NCBI GenBank assembly: GCA_027449025.1 | Contig: DAIDMK010000017.1 | Span: 1-60,507, forward strand | DNA length: 60,507 nt | Direction: 5' to 3' | Source: Lutibacter sp. | GTDB lineage: Bacteria; Bacteroidota; Bacteroidia; Flavobacteriales; Flavobacteriaceae | Shown: positions 53,900 to 60,507 of the stretch, in pieces | Numbering within the stretch: position 1 is the stretch's first letter | Layout of the letters: the number at the start of each line of letters is the position of its first letter | Made by a program: the position numbers and the translations under genes | Notes under the pieces: model-generated | What the model was told of the DNA's origin: nothing | Databases searched by the model: none | What the model saw: the letters and a program-made list of their open reading frames with translations, nothing else

Positions 53900-53965
53900 A
53901 AGTGTCGTGAGCTAAAATATCCAGTGGGCATTTTTAGTGCGACATAACGATAGTCATGGGCGGGT
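53900..53965. repeat. Covarying hairpin repeat, copy 3 (decayed)
   Basis: AAAATATCC-agt-GGGCATTTT (53914-53934) sits between 'GTGAGCT' and 'TTTAGTGCGAC', with one mismatch and one G-U pair. It appears to be an older, degraded copy of the same family. Confidence 0.5.
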
Positions 53966-54061
53966 TGACGCGATGATACCAGGTGGCGCAAGAACAATAA
54001 AAAGTTAAATTATAATTAATAATAAAAAACATTCTCCCTTTTGGGGAGGTTAGGAGGGAAA

Positions 54062-55060
54062 ATGGAAGTTTTAAAAATAGCAACGGCAGGTAGTGTGGAC
54101 GATGGTAAAAGCACCTTAATTGGAAGGTTATTGTACGACACAAAATCGTTGACCGACGATAAATTGGAAGCTATTGAAAAAAGTAGCAAGAAAAAAGGGT
54201 ATGATTATTTGGATTTTTCTTTGGCAACTGACGGCTTGGTGGCTGAACGCGAGCAGGGAATTACCATTGATGTAGCCCATATTTATTTTTCAACAAAAAC
54301 AAGAAGTTATATCATTGCCGATACGCCGGGCCATGTGGAATATACCAGAAATATGGTTACAGGCGCTTCAACATCACAAGTTGCCATCATTTTGATTGAT
54401 GCACGTCACGGTGTGATTGAGCAAACCTATCGTCACTTTTTTATCAATAATTTATTGCGAATTAAAGATGTGATTGTTGCGGTAAACAAAATGGATTTGG
54501 TAAATTTTTCGGAAGAAAGGTACAACGAAATCAAAGCCGATTTTGAAAAGCTGGTTGAAAAAAGCGATTATGAAGACCAACATATTACCTACATTCCCGT
54601 AAGCGCTTTAAAAGGTGATAATGTGGTTGAAAATTCAACAGCAATGCCTTGGTTTAAAGGACAAACATTATTGGAGCATTTAGAGAGATTGGAAACGGTA
54701 AATATTTATAACAGTGGTAAAATGCGTTTCCCAGTGCAATATGTCATTCGTCCGAAAACAGAAGAATTTCATGATTTTAGAGGCTATGCTGGTAAAGTTT
54801 ATGGAGGAGAAATAAATGTTGGCGATGAAGTTGTTGTGTTGCCATCTGAAACGAAATCCCGAATTAAGGAAATTTTCTTTAATGGCAAAAAATACCAAAG
54901 TGCTGCACGTAGAACTTCTATTTCTGTAACATTGGAAAATGATGTGAATGTTAGCAGGGGAGATATGATTGTAAAAGAAGGAGAATTACCAAGAGTTGAA
55001 AGCTCAAAGTTCAAGTCAAGTTTAGTTCAAAACATAGTGATTGGGAAATCTAATAGGTGA
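54062..55060 (+). CDS. cysN: Sulfate adenylyltransferase subunit 1, truncated after domain II
   Basis: 332 residues from the ATG at 54062 (an upstream TTG at 54041 is rejected). GTPase motifs: P-loop AGSVDDGKSTLIGRLLYD, 'DTPGHVEYTRNM', NKMD. Domain II continues to 'VSRGDMIVKEGELP'. Full-length CysN has another ~85-100 residues (domain III). Here the last ~18 codons are replaced by a tail whose DNA (54997-55010) is identical to a 14-bp stretch of the repeats at 53433-53446. This suggests the 3' end was lost to repeat expansion or recombination. Activity is uncertain. Confidence 0.82.
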   Translation: MEVLKIATAGSVDDGKSTLIGRLLYDTKSLTDDKLEAIEKSSKKKGYDYLDFSLATDGLVAEREQGITIDVAHIYFSTKTRSYIIADTPGHVEYTRNMVTGASTSQVAIILIDARHGVIEQTYRHFFINNLLRIKDVIVAVNKMDLVNFSEERYNEIKADFEKLVEKSDYEDQHITYIPVSALKGDNVVENSTAMPWFKGQTLLEHLERLETVNIYNSGKMRFPVQYVIRPKTEEFHDFRGYAGKVYGGEINVGDEVVVLPSETKSRIKEIFFNGKKYQSAARRTSISVTLENDVNVSRGDMIVKEGELPRVESSKFKSSLVQNIVIGKSNR

Positions 55061-55343
55061 GACAAGTATTGAATAAATATAATTTGGCAGAATCTTGTTA
55101 AAATAGTTCTCCCTTTAGGGTTGGGGAAAAACTATTTTTAGTTAAAAGTCAAATGTAGAAAATCATTTTTCTAATAACTAAATCAAACGCTCTTTCTCCC
55201 GATAGTTATCGCGACGGAAAGGGTTGGGGATAGGATAAAACTCAAGAACAAATTTCTAAAGAAAAGTTCTAAAAGTAATTTTTGTCTTATGTAAATTAAC
55301 AAAATCATTGCTTTTGAACAACCAATTAAATAAATGATTTAAA
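55061..55343. other. Non-coding region after truncated cysN
   Basis: 283 bp. No remnant of CysN domain III was found in any frame. Short 'CTCCC...GGGTTGGGG' inverted sequences are present, of the repeat type common in this half of the window. Confidence 0.4.
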
Positions 55344-56384
55344 ATGATTTCACCCTTATTCAGTCACCTTTTAATTCCGTTTATTACCGCCATGTTTTTG
55401 GCCATTACTATGGGCGGAAGTGGAACTGGCCCGGCTTTTTCAGCCGCTTATGGCGCCAATGTTATCAGAAAAAGTTTAATTCCGGGGCTTTTTGGAATTA
55501 TGGTATTTTTAGGCGCAATTTTGGCAGGAAAGGGAACTGCGGAAACCATGGGGAAAGGATTGCTGGACCCTGAAATGTTTTCAATCACCGTCGTGACCAT
55601 TGTTCTTTTCTCGGTGGCAATTTCCCTGTTAATTGCAAATTTGTTTGGAATTCCACAATCTACCAGTCAGTCAACCGTTCTTGCGGTGGTGGCAGTAGCA
55701 TTATATTTTGATAAATTTAATACCTACAAATTATTTTATGAAATATTGCCCACTTGGTTTATTTTGCCTGTAATCGCATTTTTTATCAGCTTGTTTTTCG
55801 GAAAATATATTTACAATCCAATGAGAAAAAGAGGATACACCATGTCAAGGTCGCAAAATGTGAACGTGCAACCATTTATAAATGGATTGATTCTTGTCAT
55901 GTCATTATATGTTGCCTTCTCTATCGGAGCGAATAATGTGGCAAATGCCTCGGGTCCCATTGCATCTATGACCGCAAATGAGCTTAACATTCCAATAAAT
56001 GATAATTTTACACTAATTATGATACTGTCCACATTGGTTGTGGCGCCGAGTTTTGGGATAGGAAGCTCTCTTTTTGGAGATAAAATTTTACGAAACACAG
56101 GAAAAGAAATTATTTTATTCGGAAAATTTGAAGCCGTAATTATTGCCTTCGTATCGGCGAGTTTATTGTTGCTCGCATCAATTACAAAAGGCATTCCAAC
56201 CTCATTGGTGCAATTGAATGTTGCCGCAATTTTAGGGATTGGCGTCGCAAAATTGGGCGCAAAAAATATTTTTAGAAAAACAGAGGTGAAAAAGTTCTTC
56301 CTTATGTGGATCATCGCGCCAATTATTGCATTTTCATTGGCCTTATTGTTAATCTATTTAGCCGATAAATTGAATTTGCTTTAA
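55344..56384 (+). CDS. PiT-family permease, probably sulfate
   Basis: 346 residues, about ten transmembrane helices with the internal inverted duplication of PiT transporters. The second half keeps GANNVANASGPIAS; the first-half copy is altered to 'MGGSGTGPAFSAAYGANVI'. PiT proteins transport phosphate, but Bacillus subtilis CysP, a PiT relative, imports sulfate. Its place in the sulfate-assimilation run favours sulfate. Confidence 0.85.
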   Translation: MISPLFSHLLIPFITAMFLAITMGGSGTGPAFSAAYGANVIRKSLIPGLFGIMVFLGAILAGKGTAETMGKGLLDPEMFSITVVTIVLFSVAISLLIANLFGIPQSTSQSTVLAVVAVALYFDKFNTYKLFYEILPTWFILPVIAFFISLFFGKYIYNPMRKRGYTMSRSQNVNVQPFINGLILVMSLYVAFSIGANNVANASGPIASMTANELNIPINDNFTLIMILSTLVVAPSFGIGSSLFGDKILRNTGKEIILFGKFEAVIIAFVSASLLLLASITKGIPTSLVQLNVAAILGIGVAKLGAKNIFRKTEVKKFFLMWIIAPIIAFSLALLLIYLADKLNLL

Positions 56385-56483
56385 AAAAAAACAAAGTAAA
56401 TAAGAATTCCGCCAAATACTGCAATTAAATTTGTTATTGTCATATTAAATCGCAATTAGTTTGCTAATAATCAGAATATGGCG

Positions 56484-56491
56484 TTAATTTG
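56484..56491 (+). promoter_or_regulatory. Promoter of the metH riboswitch transcript
   Basis: TTAATTTG plus C, the same variant -7 box as at 47459-47466, followed by a shared AAGTTCATAAAC stretch. Confidence 0.5.
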
Positions 56492-56520
56492 CAGACAAGT
56501 TCATAAACACAGTGATCAAA

Positions 56521-56621
56521 GTTATAAAGAAAGGCAGAGGGATTAGACCCGTTGAAGCCTTAGCAACCCTTTATTTATAAAGAAGGTGCTACATTCTACC
56601 AAAATATTTTGGATAGATAAC
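56521..56621 (+). ncRNA. SAM-I (S-box) riboswitch 2, upstream of metH
   Basis: Same conserved core as riboswitch 1: 'AAGAAAGGCAGAGGGATTAG', 'ACCCGTTGAAGCCTTAGCAA' and 'AAGAAGGTGCTACATTC', P1 GTTAT (56521-56525) with ATAAC (56617-56621). The P3/P4 loops differ. No terminator stem follows clearly, so the output may be translational or use another pairing. SAM would repress methionine synthase. Confidence 0.9.
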
Positions 56622-56667
56622 GAAGCGATTTTTTCTAGAATTCTTCCTGCTTTTTTAATAATTTTTT

Positions 56668-56826
56668 TGGCGTTACCCTATGGGTCGGGCTTTTCGCTAT
56701 ATCTTTTTTACTTCGCCGAAAAGGCGAATCAAAAAAGGATATCGCTGCAGTCCCTAACGCGGATTGAATTGATAATTTATTTAGTGTTCCTTGCGCATTT
56801 TCTTTGCGGAATTTGCGGTTAAATTT
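56668..56826. repeat. Structured repeat R2 and ACCGCAAAG-type repeat in the metH leader
   Basis: 'GGGCTTTTCGCTATATC' and the hairpin TTCGCC-gaaaa-GGCGAA flanked by T and A runs end in 'CAGTCCCTAACGC' (56668-56760). A short 'TTGCGCATTTTCTTTGCGGA' / TTGCGGTT element follows (56789-56821). Both lie between riboswitch 2 and the metH start. Confidence 0.55.
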
Positions 56827-56900
56827 TTTATGCTTTCTTTCATAAAAAGGTAATTAACTGAACTTAAAATAATAATTAGAAATACCAATAATCATCAACA

Positions 56901-57878
56901 ATGAATACGATAAAAGAAGAAATACAAAAACGCATATTGGTACTTGATGGTGCTATGGGAACCATGATTCAGCAATACCGTTTTTCTGAAGAAGATTATA
57001 GAGGCGAACAGTTCAAGGATTTTCATGTTTCTGTAAAAGGAAATAACGATATGCTTTCCATCACCCAACCTCAAGCCATTAAAGAAATCCATCGAAAATA
57101 TTTGGAAGCAGGTGCCGACATTATTGAAACCAACACCTTTTCAAGCACAACCATTGCCATGGCCGATTATGAAATGGAAGATTATGTGTATGAAATCAAT
57201 TACCAATCAGCAAAAATAGCCAAAGAAGTTGCCGATGAATTTACCGCTAAAAATCCCGATAAACCGAGATTTGTGGCAGGTTCAATTGGACCAACAAATA
57301 AGACGGCAAGTATGTCGCCCAAAGTAAACGATCCTGGTTTTAGGGCAGTCACTTTTAACGATTTAAAAGATGCTTATAAACAACAAACTGAAGCATTGTT
57401 AGATGGCGGGGTGGATATTTTGTTGGTGGAGACCGTGTTTGATACCCTAAACGCAAAAGCGGCCTTGTTTGCCATTGAAGAAGTAAAAGAAGAACGAAAT
57501 ATCGACGTGCCAATTATGTTAAGCGGCACCATTACCGATGCAAGTGGAAGGACTTTATCCGGACAAACGGCAGAAGCCTTTTTAATTTCAGTGTCGCACA
57601 TTCCTTTATTGTCTATCGGCTTTAATTGTGCCTTGGGTGCCAAACAGTTAACGCCGCATTTAGAAGTGCTGGCAAGAAAATCGAACCTGCCAGTTTCGGC
57701 GCATCCAAATGCCGGATTGCCAAATGCATTCGGAGAGTATGATGAAACACCCGAGCAAATGGCAGATCAAATTAAAACCTATTTAGATAAAAATCTGGTA
57801 AGAATTATTGGTGGTTGCTGTGGCACAACGCCAGCACATATAAAGGCCATTGCCGATTTGGTCAGTAATTATTCGTAG
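56901..57878 (+). CDS. metH: Methionine synthase, homocysteine-binding subunit (split MetH)
   Basis: 325 residues covering only the homocysteine S-methyltransferase barrel: '[20 protein letters not shown]' at the start and zinc-binding Cys residues in FNCALG and GGCCGTTP. The rest of MetH is encoded in the next gene, 53 bp on. Split MetH is frequent in Flavobacteriia, and both parts must assemble. Its TAG stop lies in a GTAGGGACAGG repeat. Confidence 0.93.
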   Translation: MNTIKEEIQKRILVLDGAMGTMIQQYRFSEEDYRGEQFKDFHVSVKGNNDMLSITQPQAIKEIHRKYLEAGADIIETNTFSSTTIAMADYEMEDYVYEINYQSAKIAKEVADEFTAKNPDKPRFVAGSIGPTNKTASMSPKVNDPGFRAVTFNDLKDAYKQQTEALLDGGVDILLVETVFDTLNAKAALFAIEEVKEERNIDVPIMLSGTITDASGRTLSGQTAEAFLISVSHIPLLSIGFNCALGAKQLTPHLEVLARKSNLPVSAHPNAGLPNAFGEYDETPEQMADQIKTYLDKNLVRIIGGCCGTTPAHIKAIADLVSNYS

Positions 57879-57917
57879 GGACAGGTCGGTACAGACAACT
57901 CGCGAGTTGTCCATACA
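57875..57917. repeat. GTAGGGACAGG repeat at the metH split
   Basis: GTAGGGACAGGT provides the TAG stop of the upstream gene. ACAACTCGCGAGTTGT is a perfect 16-bp palindrome. This repeat occupies the whole gap between the two metH parts. Confidence 0.6.
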
Positions 57918-57931
57918 AAAACAAGAAAAAC

Positions 57932-60507
57932 ATGAGCATTAAAGAAAATATAGGAAAAAACCAAAAGAAATGGCTAAAGCTGTCTGGATTAGAACCGCTA
58001 ATTTTGAATGCAAACAGCAATTTCATCAATGTTGGCGAGCGTACAAATGTGGCGGGTTCCCGTAAGTTTTTGCGCTTGATTAAAGATGAAAAATTTGATG
58101 AGGCGCTTGCCATTGCAAGGCATCAGGTTGAAGGTGGTGCGCAGATTATTGATATAAACATGGACGACGGCTTGATTGACGGAAAAGAGGCCATGGTTCA
58201 ATTTCTGAATTTAATTGCTTCCGAACCCGATATTTCTCGTGTCCCGGTGATGATCGATAGTTCAAAATGGGAAATTATTGAAGCCGGATTGCAGGTGGTT
58301 CAGGGAAAATGCGTGGTAAACTCCATCAGTTTAAAAGAGGGAGAAGCTACATTCATCAAACAGGCGAAATTGATTAAGCGTTATGGTGCTGCCGTGATTG
58401 TGATGGCATTTGATGAGGTGGGCCAGGCCGATAATTTCCAAAAAAGAATTGACATTGCCGAGCGTTCGTATCGTATTTTGGTCGATAAAGTTCAGTTTCC
58501 TTCAGAAGATATTATTTTTGATTTAAATATTTTTCCGGTAGCCACGGGAATGGATGAGCACAAAAGAAATGCCCTCGATTTTATTGAAGCAACACGCTGG
58601 GTTCGTGAAAATTTACCCAATGTGAGCGTCAGCGGTGGTGTGAGCAATGTTTCATTTTCTTTTAGGGGCAATGATGCTGTTAGGGAAGCCATGCACTCGG
58701 TGTTTTTATACCATGCCATAAAAGCAGGAATGAATATGGGTATCGTAAATCCGACCATGTTGGAAGTTTATGATGAAATTCCAAAAGCGTTGCTGGAACG
58801 TGTGGAAGATGTAATTTTAAACAGAAGGGATGATGCCACAGAGCGTTTGTTGTCTTTTGCTGAGAGTGTTGTAAGTTCCGTAAAAGAGCATAAAGTGGAC
58901 TTGTCATGGCGTGAAAATCCGTTACAAGAAAGAATTACGCACGCTTTGGTAAAAGGCGTGGATGAATTTATTTTGGATGATGTTGAAGAAGCAAGAATCC
59001 AAGCCGCAAAACCCATTGAAGTAATTGAACAGCACTTAATGACAGGGATGAATGTTGTGGGCGATTTGTTTGGTTCAGGTAAAATGTTTTTGCCGCAAGT
59101 GGTGAAATCTGCCCGAGTGATGAAACGAGCTGTTGCTTATCTTCAACCATTCATCGAAATAGATAAAGGAGAGGCAAGTAAGGTAAATGGCAAAATATTG
59201 ATGGCAACCGTAAAAGGTGACGTACATGATATTGGAAAAAATATTGTGGGTGTGGTGTTGAATTGCAATAATTATGAGATTATCGATTTAGGCGTGATGG
59301 TTTCGGCCCAAAAAATAATTGAAACGGCCAAAAATGAAAATGTGGATGCGATTGGGTTGAGCGGACTTATAACGCCGTCTTTAGATGAGATGGCTTATGT
59401 TGCCTCGGAAATGGAGCTTCAAAATTTCACAGTTCCGCTGTTAATAGGCGGCGCTACCACGTCAAAAGCGCACACGGCCGTTAAAATAGATACCCAATAC
59501 TCCAATGCGGTAATACACGTAAATGACGCTTCAAGGGCGGTTACGGTGGTTGGGAATTTAATTAACGATAACAATACCGTCGAAGAATATGTGAAAAGCA
59601 TTAAAGATGATTATGTGAAAGTTAGGGAAGGATTTTATAACCGCTCCGACAGAAAAGAATATTTATCCTTGGCCGATGCGAGGGAAAATAAGTTTAAGAT
59701 TGATTGGAAATCTGCGAACATTGCAGTTCCAAACTTTATGGGAATTAAAGTGATTGAAGATTTGGATTTGGGTAAATTACTTGAATTTATTGATTGGAGT
59801 CCGTTTTTTAGAACCTGGGAATTGCACGGGAAATATCCTGAAATTTTAACAGATAAGGTGATTGGTGAAACAGCGACCCATTTATTTAATGATGCTGAAA
59901 AACTGCTTCAAAAAGTAGTGGATGAAAAATTGTTAAAAGCAAAAGCCATCTTCGGAATATTTCATGCAAATTCGGTAAATGATGATGATATTGAAGTGTA
60001 TGCTGATGGAACTAAAAGGGAAGTAAAAGCAAAGTTCTTAACCTTGCGTCAGCAGTTGAAAAAGAAAGAAGGAACGCCAAGTATTGCCTTGGCCGATTTT
60101 GTGGCGCCAAAAGAAACTGAAATAACGGATTATGTAGGTGCTTTTTGTGTTTCAACCGGATTTGGAACTGCGGAATTGGCGGCTGAATTTGAAAAAGACC
60201 ACGATGATTATAATTCGATTTTGATCAAAGCATTGGCCGACAGGTTGGCAGAAGCTTTTGCAGAATACTTGCATAAAAAAGTAAGGACGGAATATTGGGG
60301 TTATGCAGCTTCAGAAGGTTTGTCGAATGAGGAATTGATAAAGGAAGGTTATAAAGGCATTCGTCCGGCACCGGGTTATCCCGCCTGTCCGGATCATACC
60401 GAGAAATTAACCATTTGGGAGCTTTTAAAAGTTAAAGAAACTATTGGCGTTGAACTTACCGAAAGTTTGGCGATGTGGCCAGCAGCATCTGTTTCGGGCT
60501 ATTATTT
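57932..60507 (+). CDS. metH: Methionine synthase, folate-, cobalamin- and SAM-binding part (split MetH), runs off the window
   Basis: 858 codons are seen; the 3' end is outside. Domains in order: pterin-binding barrel ('[14 protein letters not shown]', ~30-300), cap helices, cobalamin-binding with the axial His in [12 protein letters not shown] (near residue 430) and 'GLSGLITPS', and the activation domain ending in '[12 protein letters not shown]'. It transfers methyl from methyl-tetrahydrofolate via B12 to homocysteine bound by the preceding subunit. Confidence 0.95.
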   Translation, partial: MSIKENIGKNQKKWLKLSGLEPLILNANSNFINVGERTNVAGSRKFLRLIKDEKFDEALAIARHQVEGGAQIIDINMDDGLIDGKEAMVQFLNLIASEPDISRVPVMIDSSKWEIIEAGLQVVQGKCVVNSISLKEGEATFIKQAKLIKRYGAAVIVMAFDEVGQADNFQKRIDIAERSYRILVDKVQFPSEDIIFDLNIFPVATGMDEHKRNALDFIEATRWVRENLPNVSVSGGVSNVSFSFRGNDAVREAMHSVFLYHAIKAGMNMGIVNPTMLEVYDEIPKALLERVEDVILNRRDDATERLLSFAESVVSSVKEHKVDLSWRENPLQERITHALVKGVDEFILDDVEEARIQAAKPIEVIEQHLMTGMNVVGDLFGSGKMFLPQVVKSARVMKRAVAYLQPFIEIDKGEASKVNGKILMATVKGDVHDIGKNIVGVVLNCNNYEIIDLGVMVSAQKIIETAKNENVDAIGLSGLITPSLDEMAYVASEMELQNFTVPLLIGGATTSKAHTAVKIDTQYSNAVIHVNDASRAVTVVGNLINDNNTVEEYVKSIKDDYVKVREGFYNRSDRKEYLSLADARENKFKIDWKSANIAVPNFMGIKVIEDLDLGKLLEFIDWSPFFRTWELHGKYPEILTDKVIGETATHLFNDAEKLLQKVVDEKLLKAKAIFGIFHANSVNDDDIEVYADGTKREVKAKFLTLRQQLKKKEGTPSIALADFVAPKETEITDYVGAFCVSTGFGTAELAAEFEKDHDDYNSILIKALADRLAEAFAEYLHKKVRTEYWGYAASEGLSNEELIKEGYKGIRPAPGYPACPDHTEKLTIWELLKVKETIGVELTESLAMWPAASVSGYY

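Larger units (their letters stand above)
53292..54061. other. 770-bp repeat-rich insertion between cysD and cysN
   Basis: No plausible gene. It holds three related hairpin elements (listed separately), runs of 'AAAGTTCAAAGTCAAAAG'-type short repeats (53405-53450) and a GGGGGT/ACCCCC hairpin just after cysD. It appears to have grown inside an operon that is normally compact. Confidence 0.6.

Noticed and set aside
53315-53950. A CRISPR array from the repeated hairpins between cysD and cysN
   Set aside because: Copies are hundreds of bp apart with irregular spacing, no uniform spacers and no cas genes.
55811-56314. A 167-codon minus-strand frame opposite the PiT permease
   Set aside because: It lies wholly within the permease gene in antisense and shows no family motif.

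Overview
The window looks like part of a Flavobacteriales (Bacteroidota) chromosome. It is AT-rich, start codons lack a GGAGG-type ribosome-binding site and sit behind A-rich leaders, and many promoters carry the Bacteroidota -7 element TAnnTTTG. The gene content fits: DUF2249/hemerythrin proteins, split MetH, AraC regulators with membrane-embedded N-termini, and SAM-I riboswitches of the Bacteroidota form. No rRNA, tRNA, CRISPR array or intact insertion sequence was seen.

Layout. (1) 0.1-3.4 kb, minus strand: secreted beta-propeller/amidohydrolase. (2) 3.7-9 kb: AraC-type regulator, a His-rich lipoprotein, a DUF6448 protein, a free HMA metallochaperone and a P1B-type metal ATPase. (3) 9.3-18.3 kb: two-component system, PAP2 phosphatase, PepSY-like protein and a TolC/adaptor/RND efflux system. 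(4) 18.7-22.7 kb: lipoate ligase and aconitase. (5) 23-25.4 kb: AhpD-like protein with NAD salvage genes pncB-pncA. (6) 25.7-29.8 kb: DUF4142 protein, cupredoxin, and a sigma factor-folE-flavin reductase-AhpD-DoxX run. (7) 30-43.7 kb: nitrosative-stress and respiration island with GAPDH, a degenerate AhpD, CuA subunit, an NO-reductase-like haem-copper oxidase subunit I, SCO, SDR, hemerythrins, DUF2249 proteins, RIC, Rrf2 regulator, NDH-2, cupin and HutD. (8) 43.8-60.5 kb: sulfur and methionine island with metK, metY, metX, thrA, cysH, cysD, a truncated cysN, a PiT-type permease and split metH (the last gene runs off the window).

How the parts work together. Four near-identical palindromes (GGAC-N6-GTCC type) lie 23.5-25.5 bp upstream of -7 elements. 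They precede ahpD-pncB-pncA, the GAPDH/NOR-like operon, the DUF2249-RIC operon and the Rrf2 gene itself. The Rrf2 protein has three cysteines placed like those of NsrR, so the parsimonious reading is one Fe-S-sensing, NO-responsive regulon. In the sulfur island control is layered: a 30-bp palindrome between divergent metK and metY, two tandem Met/Cys-codon leader peptides each followed by an intrinsic terminator before metY, and two paralogous promoter plus SAM-I riboswitch cassettes before metX-thrA and metH.

The most novel-looking signals are two. First, a repeated ~90-bp leader lies in front of three unrelated genes (metal ATPase, response regulator, AhpD). It encodes a tiny Cys-x-Cys peptide (MANC-x-C-TNKK in the best copies) and a hairpin that sequesters the downstream ATG. 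Second, metY has a double Met/Cys attenuator. The island also shows decay: truncated AhpD, SCO and DUF488 pseudogenes, a domain-III-less CysN, and structured intergenic repeats whose stems covary between copies.
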